DNA of 64,000 nucleotides from positions 417,699-481,698 of the forward strand of contig NZ_JAUSUW010000002.1 in NCBI RefSeq assembly GCF_030814435.1, given 5' to 3'. How positions within the stretch are numbered: the first letter of the stretch is position 1; each line of letters begins with the position of its first letter. The notes under the pieces were generated by a model. That model was not told the DNA's origin. It made no database searches and worked only from the letters and a program-made list of their open reading frames with translations. Of this stretch, positions 1-8,440 are shown in pieces. Position numbers and translations under genes: made by a program. Source of the stretch: Peteryoungia aggregata LMG 23059. GTDB lineage: Bacteria > Pseudomonadota > Alphaproteobacteria > Rhizobiales > Rhizobiaceae.

Positions 1-72
1 AGGGCGGAATCAGCTGTCGTCACGGCCCCAAGGTAGTGGACAAGCGGGGAAAGAGAAGAGGCGAAAGAGGTA

Positions 73-711
73 TCACCTCAGCGCGATATACCGATCCGAG
101 CGGTGGTTGATCGCGAGAAAGAGGTTCAGCACCACAGCGCCGATCACCGAGTAGAGCACCACGGAGGGGCTGACGACGGCAAAGGCGAGCGCCATGACGC
201 AGAGGTCGAAGGCAAGCTGCACCAGACCGGCGCGAATGCCGAAACGGTCCTGGATGTAGACGGCAAGGATGCCGAGGCCGCCAAGGCTGGCGCGGTGGCG
301 ATAGAGCGCCAGCAGGCCGAAGCCGAGAAGCAGGCCGCCGAGGATCGCAGCCCAGACCGGCGCGATGCTCTCGATGACGAGGAAGCGGCTCTCGATTTCG
401 ACGATGAAGGAAGTGAGGCCGACTGCCACGAAGGTCTTGATGGTAAAGTCGAGGCCGACGCGGCGCAAAGACAGGATGTAGAAGGGCAGATTGAGCAGGA
501 AGAAGAGCAGACCGAAACTCCAGCCGCTCCAATAGTGCAGGACGAAGGCGAGGCCGGCCATGCCGCCTGTCAGAAGTCCCACCTGGGCGAGGAAATAGAG
601 GCCAAGGGCGGCGATCAGGCTGCCGGCCACCAGGCCCTGCAGATCCTCCGCCGGCGTGTGGCGCGTCGGGTTCGAATTCCAGATTCCCAGCATGCTCGTC
701 ATCTGCGCCAT
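73..711 (-). CDS. YitT family membrane protein
   Basis: Predicted inner-membrane protein of about 212 residues with five to six hydrophobic segments covering nearly its whole length and a basic C-terminal tail. The glycine-rich segment LTGGMAGLAFVLHYW and the later GGLGILAVYIQDRFG are typical of the YitT/DUF161 family, whose function is unknown. The C-terminal DUF2179 domain found in Bacillus YitT proteins is absent. I chose the ATG that gives MAQMTSM; an upstream ATG at 771 would add about 20 residues that look non-coding. The gene stands alone, on the strand opposite to its right-hand small membrane genes. Confidence 0.8.
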   Translation of the reverse strand: MAQMTSMLGIWNSNPTRHTPAEDLQGLVAGSLIAALGLYFLAQVGLLTGGMAGLAFVLHYWSGWSFGLLFFLLNLPFYILSLRRVGLDFTIKTFVAVGLTSFIVEIESRFLVIESIAPVWAAILGGLLLGFGLLALYRHRASLGGLGILAVYIQDRFGIRAGLVQLAFDLCVMALAFAVVSPSVVLYSVIGAVVLNLFLAINHRSDRYIALR

Positions 712-825
712 GTCCCGTCTCCAGATTGGCCTCCCGAGTGCAAATGGTACCCGAGACGCCCTGGAAAACAAGGGTGATATGTCAGCAAAGCTGACCTATG
801 AAGCAAATCGCAAGAAAGCTGCTTT

Positions 826-1764
826 TCAGGCCGTCCGGCTCGCAAGAAACAGAATGCCGAAGACCGGTTTTCCGCCATCCATGCGAATGGTGGTCCGGGT
901 CAGGGTGAGCACATCGAAGCCGTTTTCGGCAAGACGCTGCCGCACATGCCGCTCTGTGTGGGCGTAGCGCAGGCTCGGGGCCAGCAGATAACCATCCCCC
1001 TCGCCGGCGTCCTCGACCGAAAAGGCGAAGAATGCGCCGGGCCTTGCGAGATGTGCCGCGAGCGAAAAGGCATTGGCGAGATCACCGAGATACATCAGCA
1101 CGTCGGCCGCCGAGACGAGGTCGGCGCGACGTTCGGCGAGTTCGTCGTCGAACAGGCCCGCCCCCGCCGGATCGAGCGAGAGATCGGCTTTGGCGAGCAG
1201 GTCGTAGAGGCCCTTTTCCTCGGCCTTGGCGAGCATGTTGACCGAGAGATCGAAGCCCTCCAGCCGGGTCACCCGATCGCGGATTTCGGCACCGAACAGA
1301 CCCGTGCCACAGCCGAGATCGACGGCCCGCTCGAAACGCCTGTCGTCGTGATCTGCAATCAGCCGGGCGAGCTTGGCGGGGACGGTGTAATCGAGTCGCT
1401 CGACAAGCGCCGTATCGAAGCGATCCGCATAGTCGTCGAACAGCGCTTCGACGTAGCGGGACGGCGGCTGGTCCGGGACTTCTTCAGCGCCCAGCAGAGC
1501 CAGTTTCAGCTGCGCGCCAAACAGATCCTCGCGGTCGAGGGAGAGCAATCGGCGCAAGGCCGGTACCGCCTTGTCTGCCTGCCCGGCCTTCTCGGCGTAA
1601 TCCGCCAGTCGCAGCAGGCCGGCCGGCCAGTCGGGCACCAGGTCCAGCGCCTGCTCCATCAATTCCACGGCTGCCTCATGTTCGCCATTCTCGGCAAGCA
1701 TGCGGGCATAATCGGCGCGGCGATCGGCGATGACATCGCCGGAGGAAAACTGGGTGGGGTGCAT
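826..1764 (-). CDS. TPR-containing class I SAM-dependent methyltransferase
   Basis: The N-terminal part (about residues 1-95) has TPR-like helices, including GEHEAAVELMEQALDLVPDW. The C-terminal part is a Rossmann methyltransferase with motif I VDLGCGTGLFG near residues 148-158 and an acidic FDLS strand after it. The segment before the Rossmann fold, with YVEALFDDYADRFDTAL, is typical of bacterial TPR-methyltransferases whose substrate is unknown. The start at 1764 is preceded by AAGGGA six bases upstream, so it is preferred over the ATG at 1806, which has no ribosome site. Substrate cannot be told from sequence. Confidence 0.82.
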   Translation of the reverse strand: MHPTQFSSGDVIADRRADYARMLAENGEHEAAVELMEQALDLVPDWPAGLLRLADYAEKAGQADKAVPALRRLLSLDREDLFGAQLKLALLGAEEVPDQPPSRYVEALFDDYADRFDTALVERLDYTVPAKLARLIADHDDRRFERAVDLGCGTGLFGAEIRDRVTRLEGFDLSVNMLAKAEEKGLYDLLAKADLSLDPAGAGLFDDELAERRADLVSAADVLMYLGDLANAFSLAAHLARPGAFFAFSVEDAGEGDGYLLAPSLRYAHTERHVRQRLAENGFDVLTLTRTTIRMDGGKPVFGILFLASRTA

Positions 1765-1931
1765 CGGAGATCCCTTCGAACCTTCCAGCCTGATATCGTC
1801 CGGCATGGAGTGGGCGCGCGGTCTTGACCGATCGCCGGAAAAAACTCAAGTCCTATCGCAAGCCCTTGGCTTCCCGGCTTGCAGGGCGGGCGGGCCGCGC
1901 CCATATCTGCGGATGACAACAGGAGATACGC

Positions 1932-2198
1932 ATGGCTGATGGCATCAATCGATTTCTCGGCGACACCCCGGGCCGCACGCTCGTCAAGCTGATCGTCGTC
2001 TCGCTCATCGTTGGTTTCGTGATGTCGGTCTTCGGGCTTGATCCGATGGACCTTCTGGATGGCATCCGGTTCTTCCTGATCGATCTCTGGTATACAGGCT
2101 TTGATGCACTGGGCCGCGTTGGGCAGTATCTGCTGATTGGCGCGACCATCGTTATCCCCGCCTTCATTGTGCTGCGCCTCTTCGCCTCGCGGAACTGA
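1932..2198 (+). CDS. DUF6460-type small membrane protein
   Basis: An 88-residue protein with two hydrophobic segments (LVKLIVVSLIVGFVMSVFG and YLLIGATIVIPAFIVLRLF) separated by a conserved-looking loop containing DPMDLLDGI. It matches my memory of small rhizobial proteins annotated as DUF6460; no function is known. The start has AGGAGA upstream. It ends six bases before the CAP-domain lipoprotein and probably shares its transcript. Confidence 0.72.
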   Translation: MADGINRFLGDTPGRTLVKLIVVSLIVGFVMSVFGLDPMDLLDGIRFFLIDLWYTGFDALGRVGQYLLIGATIVIPAFIVLRLFASRN

Positions 2199-2204
2199 CG
2201 TCCG

Positions 2205-2702
2205 ATGATCGAGCCTGTCTTGCATCGCCGGCGGCTTCTGCTGATCTCGGCTGGCGTGATGACGGCAGCGATCGCGGGCTGCCGTTCCACCGATATCCTC
2301 AACCCCGATGACGGGCAGTCGCGCGCCGAAACGGATGCCGCGCTGCCGATGGTCAATCGCCTGCGCCAGTCGCGTGGCCTCTCTTCGCTTTCGCGGGGAA
2401 AAGCTGCGGAAGTGGCGGCGATCGCTCAGGCGAAGCGCATGGCGCGTGCCGGGGAGATGTCGCATCTGATCGGCTTCAACGACAGTTTCGGTGCCCGAAT
2501 GAAGGGACACGGCGTGCCTCTGCCCGCTGCCGAAAACATCGCGACCGGTCAGGACAGCGTCGAACGTGCCGTACAGGCGTGGATCGATTCCAAGCGGCAT
2601 CTCGACAACATGCTTGGCAATTTCAACGGGCTCGGCGTCGCCGTGGCCTGGGATTCCGCTTCCGGCAACCGCCCCTATTGGGCCATGGTACTGTCGGCCT
2701 GA
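2205..2702 (+). CDS. CAP-domain (SCP/PR-1-like) lipoprotein
   Basis: A 165-residue protein. The N-terminus carries an arginine-rich n-region (HRRRLLL), a hydrophobic core and a lipobox-like AIAGC with Cys at about residue 26, so it is likely lipid-anchored in the envelope. The remainder shows CAP-superfamily marks: AENIATG, then W-x-x-S-x-x-H-x-x-N (AWIDSKRHLDNML) and GLGVAVAWD. CAP proteins are secreted and of varied or unknown role in bacteria. It follows the DUF6460 gene by six bases and precedes the MATE gene, so the three may be co-transcribed. Confidence 0.82.
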   Translation: MIEPVLHRRRLLLISAGVMTAAIAGCRSTDILNPDDGQSRAETDAALPMVNRLRQSRGLSSLSRGKAAEVAAIAQAKRMARAGEMSHLIGFNDSFGARMKGHGVPLPAAENIATGQDSVERAVQAWIDSKRHLDNMLGNFNGLGVAVAWDSASGNRPYWAMVLSA

Positions 2703-2741
2703 GTGATTCCCCCTGCGCTCCGGTCCCCACCGGAGCGATCC

Positions 2742-4088
2742 ATGCACGACCCATCCTCCCCTGTTCTCCGCACCATCAAGGTAAGCCATCGCAGCGTGCT
2801 TGCGATCGCGCTGCCCATGACGCTCGGCTTCGTCACGACACCCCTGCTCGGCCTCACCGACACTGCCGTCGTCGGACGGAGCGGTGACGCGGCACAACTC
2901 GCAGGCCTTGCGATTGCGGCGGCGCTCTTCGATCTGCTCTTCGCCAGTCTGAATTTCCTCCGGGCCTCGACGACGGCCCTCGTCGCACAGGCGCAGGGGC
3001 GTGGCGAAACACTGGAACTCTTCGCCGTCTTCTGGCGCTCGATCGTCTTGTCGGTCGGCTTCGGCGTCGTCATCCTGGTTGCGTCACCGGCCATCGTCGG
3101 CTTCGGCCCGGCGATGATGGGTGCCGACGGCGGCGTGCAGGCAGCGGCGGCCACCTATATCGGCATCCGCATTCTCGCAGCGCCCGTGACGCTATCGAAC
3201 TTCACGCTGCTCGGTTTCGTGCTCGGACGCGGAATGGGCTCCGTCGGGCTTGCGCTGCAGATCCTGCTCAACGGCGTCAACATCGTCATGTCGATCCTGC
3301 TCGGTATCACCTTCGGCTTCGGCATTGCCGGCGTTGCCTGGGGCACCGTTATCGGGGAAGTGGTCGCAATGCTTGCCGGCTTTGCCTTCATCTTCTGGCG
3401 CTATGGCCGTGCCGCCATCCCGCAGGTCTCGATGGTCACCGACCGCGTGAAGCTGATGGCGCTGTTCCGGCTCAACCGGGACATCCTGATCCGCACCTTC
3501 TCGCTGATCACGGCCTTTACCGTGATGACGCGGATCGGCGCCGGCTTCGGCGCAGTGACCCTTGCGGCCAACGCGGTGCTGATGAACTTCTTCATGATCG
3601 CGAGTTTCTATCTCGACGGCATGGCAACGGCTGCCGAACAGATCACCGGCGAGACGATCGGTGCGCGGCAGCGGCGTGCCTTCGAGCGGACGATCAAGCT
3701 TACCGGCATGTGGTCCTTCGGCCTGGCGCTCGCCAGCCTCGTCTTTTTCCTGATCTTCGGCGATGCGATCATCGGCTTCATCACCACCGCCGGCGACGTA
3801 CGCGTTGCTGCCGAGACCTATCTCGTCTATGCGGCGCTCACTGCACTCACCGGCGCACTTGCCTTCCACATGGATGGCGTCTTCATCGGCGCGACCTGGT
3901 CGGCCGAGATGCGCAACATGATGCTTGTCGCACTTGCCGGCTATCTCGCCTGCGTCGCCGTTCTTGTCCCGCTGTTTGACAATCACGGGCTCTGGATCGC
4001 GCTCAACGTCTTTCTGGCCTTACGCGGCCTGCTCTTGCTTGCGCGGCTGAAGACGAAGACCGATCAGACCTTCACCGCCAGCCAGTGA
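2742..4088 (+). CDS. MATE family efflux transporter
   Basis: About 448 residues with twelve predicted membrane segments in two similar halves. The N-terminal LGFVTTPLLGLTDTAVVG motif and the repeat-half ANAVLMNFFMIASFYLDGMA are characteristic of the DinF-like MATE branch, which exports organic cations or drugs using Na+ or H+ gradients. The ATG at 2742 has GGAG nine bases upstream and is preferred over a GTG at 2703 that almost touches the upstream stop. The 3' end overlaps the convergent pyrD gene by 25 bases. Substrate is not deducible. Confidence 0.88.
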   Translation: MHDPSSPVLRTIKVSHRSVLAIALPMTLGFVTTPLLGLTDTAVVGRSGDAAQLAGLAIAAALFDLLFASLNFLRASTTALVAQAQGRGETLELFAVFWRSIVLSVGFGVVILVASPAIVGFGPAMMGADGGVQAAAATYIGIRILAAPVTLSNFTLLGFVLGRGMGSVGLALQILLNGVNIVMSILLGITFGFGIAGVAWGTVIGEVVAMLAGFAFIFWRYGRAAIPQVSMVTDRVKLMALFRLNRDILIRTFSLITAFTVMTRIGAGFGAVTLAANAVLMNFFMIASFYLDGMATAAEQITGETIGARQRRAFERTIKLTGMWSFGLALASLVFFLIFGDAIIGFITTAGDVRVAAETYLVYAALTALTGALAFHMDGVFIGATWSAEMRNMMLVALAGYLACVAVLVPLFDNHGLWIALNVFLALRGLLLLARLKTKTDQTFTASQ

Positions 4089-5152
4089 TCGAGCCTTGTA
4101 TCGCGTAGCTCGCGGATATTGGCGACCGTTTCGCGATCGAGCAGGGCGGACAGACCCTTGACGATGCGACCGGGCAGTGCCGGCCCCTCATAGACCATGC
4201 AGGAATAGAGCTGCACGAGATCGGCCCCGGCACGGATCTTTTCGAGCGCGGTTTCCGCCGAGGAGACACCACCAACGCCGATGATCGGGAGGTTGGGTCC
4301 AACGCGCTTGCGCATGCGGGCAAGCACAGCGGTCGACTTGTCAAAGAGCGGCGCGCCGGACAGCCCCCCCGCCTCGCCTGCGAGGGTCGCGTCAGCAAGG
4401 CCGTTACGCGACAGCGTGGTGTTGGAGACGATCAGACCGTCGAGATCATGGGCCGCCACGACTTCGGCGATGTCGTCCATGCCCTCTTCGGTGAGGTCGG
4501 GCGCGATCTTCAGGAAAACCGGCAGACGCTTGCCGGCGCGCAGGCCCTCTTCGGAGCGAGCGGCGAGCACCGCCGACAGCAGTTCGTCGAGGCTTTCCTT
4601 CGCCTGCAGGTCGCGCAGGCCGGGCGTGTTCGGCGAAGAGATATTCGCGGTGAAATAGGTCGCCACCGAATAGAAGCGGCGGATGCCGGCGACGTAGTCG
4701 GCAATGCGGTCCGTCGCATCCTTGTTGGCGCCGATGTTGACGCCAACGATCCCTGAGCGATTGCCGCGGGCGGAAAGCCTGGCCAAAGCGGCGGCATGAC
4801 CCTCGTTGTTGAAGCCGAGGCGGTTGATCACCGCGCGGTCGCGCTCCAGGCGGAAGATGCGCGGCTTCGGATTGCCGGCCTGCCCCTTCGGCGTCAACGT
4901 GCCAACTTCGGCGAAACCGAAGCCGAGCGACAGCAGCGCATCCGGCACCTCGGCATTCTTGTCGTAACCGGCGGCCATGCCGAGCGGATTTGGGAAACGG
5001 ATGCCGGCGACCGTCTGAGCAAGGCGCGGATCGGCGGACGCCTTGCAGGCCGGAACGAGGCCGGTCTTGAGTGCTGCGACCGAAAGACCATGCGCCGTTT
5101 CGGCATCGAAGAGAAACAGGCCGCGACGGCCGAGCGAGAAGAGGTCAAGCAT
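4064..5152 (-). CDS. pyrD: Dihydroorotate dehydrogenase (quinone), class 2
   Basis: Oxidises dihydroorotate to orotate with a membrane quinone as acceptor, the fourth step of pyrimidine synthesis. At about 362 residues it has the class 2 length, including the N-terminal helical extension that docks to the membrane. Visible family motifs are FPNPLGMAAGYDKN (FMN site), VIGVNIGANKDATDR, YFTANISSPNTPGLR and the late FMN/phosphate loop IIGVGGVSSAETALEKI. The start is set by AGAGGAG upstream and by a TGATG overlap with the stop of the upstream DUF952 gene, so the two are translationally coupled. The partner pathway genes pyrE and pyrC lie about 40 kb away. Confidence 0.96.
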   Translation of the reverse strand: MLDLFSLGRRGLFLFDAETAHGLSVAALKTGLVPACKASADPRLAQTVAGIRFPNPLGMAAGYDKNAEVPDALLSLGFGFAEVGTLTPKGQAGNPKPRIFRLERDRAVINRLGFNNEGHAAALARLSARGNRSGIVGVNIGANKDATDRIADYVAGIRRFYSVATYFTANISSPNTPGLRDLQAKESLDELLSAVLAARSEEGLRAGKRLPVFLKIAPDLTEEGMDDIAEVVAAHDLDGLIVSNTTLSRNGLADATLAGEAGGLSGAPLFDKSTAVLARMRKRVGPNLPIIGVGGVSSAETALEKIRAGADLVQLYSCMVYEGPALPGRIVKGLSALLDRETVANIRELRDTRLDHWLAVKV

Positions 5153-5508
5153 CAGCGGTTCTCCTCTACCAGACATGGGAAGACATGCAGGCCATCAGCG
5201 TCGAGCAGCAGAGGCTTTTCCCAGATCACGGCATCGAGCGGCAGATCGGCGTAGAGATGCGGGAACAGATCGCCGCCGCGCGAGGCTTCCCACTTCAGAG
5301 CCTCGCCGAAGACGGTAGCATCGACAGCCACGAGCAGGAGATCGGATTGCCCTTTGAAATACAGCCGCGCCGTCTCGACCGCCTGAGCTCCCGTCGAGAA
5401 ATGGATGTAGCCGTCCTTCAGATCGATCGGCGCACCCTTGAAAAGGCCGCTCGCGCGGGCTTCACGCCATAATTCCTTCGGCACGATCTTGTATATGGTC
5501 TTGTCCAA
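5152..5508 (-). CDS. DUF952 family protein
   Basis: A 118-residue protein with the DUF952 pattern: YKIVPKELWREARASG near the start, then DGYIHFSTGAQAVETARLYF and FPHLYADLPLDAVIW. Members are small, cytosolic and of unproven function, although the fold has been likened to ADP-ribosyl-binding proteins. Its stop codon overlaps the start of pyrD by one base (TGATG), a pairing that suggests co-translation rather than a known functional link to pyrimidine synthesis. Confidence 0.85.
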   Translation of the reverse strand: MDKTIYKIVPKELWREARASGLFKGAPIDLKDGYIHFSTGAQAVETARLYFKGQSDLLLVAVDATVFGEALKWEASRGGDLFPHLYADLPLDAVIWEKPLLLDADGLHVFPCLVEENR

Positions 5509-5607
5509 GGTCCGGTCTCTCGCAGCTCATGAGCGTCGAGGCGGGTTTGCCGCAAACGCGATCAAATGTCCACGCCCGCAAGACACGGACGACAGGAGGA
5601 GACACAG

Positions 5608-6039
5608 ATGACCATCCGCAAGACAGTGCTCACACTGGCGGCCCTGTCGCTCGGCATTCCCTGCGCGAGCGCGCAGGAGGCCACCACCGACCGCTACATG
5701 CTGGAGAAATCGGGAAGCGGCTTCGTGCGGCTCGATCGTCAAACGGGGGTTGTGACCCTCTGTATGGAGACCGATGGTACGCTCACCTGCCGGATGGCCG
5801 CCGACGAACGGGCAGCCTATGACGAGGACCTCGCCCGTCTCGAGAAACGGGTCGAGGCGCTCGAAAGGCAGATCACCGCCGACACAACGACCAGGAGCGG
5901 CGAGCTTCCGAGTGATGCGGAGATCGACCGCTCGATCGGGATCATGGAGCGTTTCATGCGGGCCTTTTTCGGCCTCGTGCAGGAGTTCCAGGGCCAGGAA
6001 CAGGAAAACCAGCAAGGCAATGTTCCGGACCGGACCTGA
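5608..6039 (+). CDS. Secreted hypothetical protein with coiled coil
   Basis: A 143-residue protein I do not recognise. The N-terminus MTIRKTVLTLAALSLGIPCASAQ is a clear signal peptide with an Ala-x-Ala cleavage site, so it is probably periplasmic. Residues about 23-55 hold two cysteines in CMETDGTLTCRM that could form a disulphide. A charged heptad stretch (ARLEKRVEALERQI) predicts a coiled coil, followed by an amphipathic segment and a Gln-rich tail. AGGAGG sits upstream of the chosen ATG. It runs alone between divergent DUF952 and a response regulator. Confidence 0.72.
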   Translation: MTIRKTVLTLAALSLGIPCASAQEATTDRYMLEKSGSGFVRLDRQTGVVTLCMETDGTLTCRMAADERAAYDEDLARLEKRVEALERQITADTTTRSGELPSDAEIDRSIGIMERFMRAFFGLVQEFQGQEQENQQGNVPDRT

Positions 6040-6160
6040 TCGCAATCAGGCCGATTTCACCCATTCGTTGCACGACCATTGTCTAGTGCCTCGGCAAGCG
6101 CTAAAAGAAGAGCACGCAATCGCGCGCAATATGACATCGCTCTTGGGAGGGGGCTGTGAC

Positions 6161-6808
6161 ATGGCTGCATCGACATTTATCATCGCCGACGATCATCCGC
6201 TGTTCCGTGGCGCGCTTCGACAGGCCGTCACCGGCATTGACGGAACGCAAACCATCATCGAAGCCGGCGACTTCGAAGCCGCACGCAAGGCAGCCGCCGC
6301 GCATTCGGATGCCGATCTCATGCTGCTAGACCTTGCCATGCCCGGCGTCTCCGGCTTTTCCGGGCTGATGGCGCTTCGGGCGGAATTTGCAAGCTTGCCA
6401 CTGGTGATTGTGTCTGCAACAGACGATGCCGTCACGATCCGCCGCGCGCTTGAGCTCGGCGCCTCCGGCTTCATCTCGAAATCGGCCGGTATTGACGAGA
6501 TACGATCGAGCATCCAGTCGGTCCTCGAAGGCGACATCGCCACGCCGGCCAGTTATCAGGGCGGGCAAGAAACCGACCCTGATGTCGCAGATCTCATCAA
6601 CCGCCTGCGGACGCTCACGCCGCAACAGAGCCGTGTTCTCGGCATGCTCGGCGAAGGCCTGCTCAACAAACAGATCGCCTATGAACTCGGCGTCTCGGAA
6701 GCGACGATCAAGGCGCATGTCTCCGCCATCCTCTTGAAGCTGAAGGTCGACAGCCGTACCCAGGCCGTCATCCAACTGGGCAAGATCAATATGGCAATGG
6801 TCGCCTGA
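6161..6808 (+). CDS. LuxR/NarL-type response regulator
   Basis: A 215-residue two-domain regulator. The receiver domain has the acidic pocket ADDH near the start, phospho-acceptor Asp in LMLLDLAMPG and the conserved Lys in GFISKSAG. The C-terminal HTH (residues about 145-210) is LuxR type: LTPQQSRVLGMLGEGLLNKQIA, then SEATIKAHVSAILLKLKV. It binds DNA as a phosphorylated dimer. The cognate kinase is not adjacent, so this is an orphan regulator here. GGGAGG lies just upstream of the start; an in-frame ATG 30 bases earlier is possible but less well placed. Confidence 0.9.
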   Translation: MAASTFIIADDHPLFRGALRQAVTGIDGTQTIIEAGDFEAARKAAAAHSDADLMLLDLAMPGVSGFSGLMALRAEFASLPLVIVSATDDAVTIRRALELGASGFISKSAGIDEIRSSIQSVLEGDIATPASYQGGQETDPDVADLINRLRTLTPQQSRVLGMLGEGLLNKQIAYELGVSEATIKAHVSAILLKLKVDSRTQAVIQLGKINMAMVA

Positions 6809-6938
6809 CACCGCGGATCACCCCGGAGCAGAGAGGATTTTATTCCTTTTTGCTTTACTAACCGCCTCGCCTGATCTATGGTTTTCGCCAATGCCGGACC
6901 GAAGATCGGATGTGTTACGGCACTCAAGAGGCGCGAAG

Positions 6939-7607
6939 ATGCTTTCGCATGACAGCATATGGGCCGCAATCGATCGGCTGGCGGAGCAGCATTCGCTGAC
7001 GCCATCCGGTCTTGCGCGCCGGGCGGGCCTCGACCCTACATCCTTCAACAAATCCAAGCGGGTCGGTGCCGACGGACGCATGCGCTGGCCCTCGACCGAG
7101 TCCATCGCCAAGGTGCTTGAAGCGACGGGGGCGAGCCTCGACCAGTTCATGCGTTATGTGTCGCCGGAAGCCTTGCGTGAAAATGCGATGCCGCAGGGCG
7201 CCTTCCCCCCGCAGGCAAGCTCGATCCCCCTGCTTGGCATGGCCCAGGCGGGTGCCGGCGGCTTCTTCGACGATGGAGGCTTTCCCGCCGGCCAGGGCTG
7301 GGACCTCGTCGAGTTTCCGGCAGCCCCGGGCCGCAATAACGGCGTTTATGCGCTTGAAGTCCAGGGCGAGAGCATGAAACCACTCTATCGGGATGGCGAC
7401 ATCCTGATCGTCGAGCCGGGGGCGCAGGTCCGGCGCGGCGACCGCGTCGTGGTCAAAACCCGCGAAGGCGAGGTCATGGCCAAGATTCTTGCCAGGCAGA
7501 GCGCCAAGTCGATCGACCTGCAGTCGCTCAATCCCGAACATCCACCCCGTAGCCTCGACATGAGCGAGGTCGAATGGGTTGCACGGATCATCTGGGCGAG
7601 CCAATAG
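6939..7607 (+). CDS. LexA/CI-like HTH regulator with S24 peptidase domain
   Basis: A 222-residue protein. Residues about 1-75 form an HTH region with SLTPSGLARRAGLDPTSFNKSKR. Residues about 95-220 form a peptidase S24 fold with the catalytic Ser in VQGESMKPLYRDGD (about Ser145) and Lys in EGEVMAKIL (about Lys182). An Ala-Gly pair lies upstream in MAQAGAGG, where LexA and phage repressors self-cleave. This is consistent with a repressor inactivated by RecA-stimulated autoproteolysis, which is inference. No phage genes surround it. It is 12 bases upstream of the SNase-like gene and probably shares its transcript. Confidence 0.85.
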   Translation: MLSHDSIWAAIDRLAEQHSLTPSGLARRAGLDPTSFNKSKRVGADGRMRWPSTESIAKVLEATGASLDQFMRYVSPEALRENAMPQGAFPPQASSIPLLGMAQAGAGGFFDDGGFPAGQGWDLVEFPAAPGRNNGVYALEVQGESMKPLYRDGDILIVEPGAQVRRGDRVVVKTREGEVMAKILARQSAKSIDLQSLNPEHPPRSLDMSEVEWVARIIWASQ

Positions 7608-7619
7608 GAAAACGGACCT

Positions 7620-8333
7620 ATGAGACGGATCAGCACCTTCATCGCGGGCGCGATCGGGCTCCTGTTCTGGGCCTATCTGGTGATGGCCGCCGGCGAGCGA
7701 CTGCACGACGACCCTGTCGACTACAACATTGAGGATCTCGACGTCCCGGATCCGGCTGAACTGGGCCTGCCGGAGGTGGGTGCTGTTGCGCAGGATCCGC
7801 CAGAACTGGCCATGCAGACGGAACCGAAACGCCAGGTCCGCGCCATCGAGCCCGACGCCTTCGGCTCGCCCGCCTTCACCGATACCGGAGATCTCGAGCG
7901 CGTCGCAGCGCGAGGTCCGCTTTCCAACGTGCAGGAACGGGCCAAGCCGCGGGTCGCGCTCCTGCATAGGCCTTTCAGCCTCGCGGCCGGCGTCGTGGCC
8001 TTCGGTGCCGACCAGCGTGTTCGCCTGGCCGACGTGATGGAGACGCCAGCGGACCGGACCTGCCTGACGAATGACGGAACAGAGTGGCCCTGCGGCGCCA
8101 TGGCGCGCACGCAGCAGCGGCTGTTCCTGCGCAACCGTTCGCTCGCCTGTGAAACCAGTTCGGCGGCCTGGCAAGGCGAAATCCGGGCGCGGTGCTGGGT
8201 CGGTGTCCAGGACGTCTCAACGTGGCTCGCCAAATATGGCTGGGCAGAGGCGGAGCCCTCGTCCGCACTCGCTGTTCTGACCGAAGAAGCCCGCGCCGCA
8301 AGACGCGGGCTTTTTGGTGAACCCGTGCGTTGA
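7620..8333 (+). CDS. Membrane-anchored SNase-like (thermonuclease-fold) protein, probably inactive
   Basis: A 237-residue protein with one N-terminal membrane segment (FIAGAIGLLFWAYLVMAAG), an acidic proline-rich linker, and a C-terminal domain with staphylococcal-nuclease landmarks: RLADVMETP, WPCGAMARTQQRLFLRN, RCWVGVQDVSTWLAKYGWAEA and EEARAARRGLF. The usual catalytic GIDAPE-type segment is changed to DVMETPADRTC, so nuclease activity is doubtful. Paired cysteines suit an oxidising extracytoplasmic location. A rho-independent terminator lies inside its last codons. The function is unknown. Confidence 0.7.
   Translation: MRRISTFIAGAIGLLFWAYLVMAAGERLHDDPVDYNIEDLDVPDPAELGLPEVGAVAQDPPELAMQTEPKRQVRAIEPDAFGSPAFTDTGDLERVAARGPLSNVQERAKPRVALLHRPFSLAAGVVAFGADQRVRLADVMETPADRTCLTNDGTEWPCGAMARTQQRLFLRNRSLACETSSAAWQGEIRARCWVGVQDVSTWLAKYGWAEAEPSSALAVLTEEARAARRGLFGEPVR
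8288..8315 (+). terminator. Intrinsic terminator inside the 3' end of the SNase-like gene
   Basis: AGCCCGCG (8288-8295) pairs perfectly with CGCGGGCT (8304-8311) across an eight-base loop and is followed by TTTTT (8311-8315). The hairpin lies entirely within coding sequence, ending 18 bases before the stop codon. Confidence 0.75.
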
Positions 8334-8440
8334 GCCAGCGCACGCCGTTCACCGTCACGGGGGAAAGCCGTTCCCGCTCCCTTGAAACACCGCTTCGCGG
8401 CTCCTACTCTCTTGCTCACAGCAACTGGAAACCACCCTAC

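Noticed and set aside
1..72. Any gene or element at the left edge
   Set aside because: Nothing is supported; the short stretch before the YitT stop shows no motif or coding signal that I can defend.
1659..2897. Long minus-strand open frame
   Set aside because: It runs antisense through two well-supported plus-strand genes (DUF6460 and CAP) and has shadow-like, Arg/His-rich composition.
6939..7607. Prophage remnant around the S24 repressor
   Set aside because: Neighbours are ordinary chromosomal genes and no structural, lysis or replication phage genes are seen.
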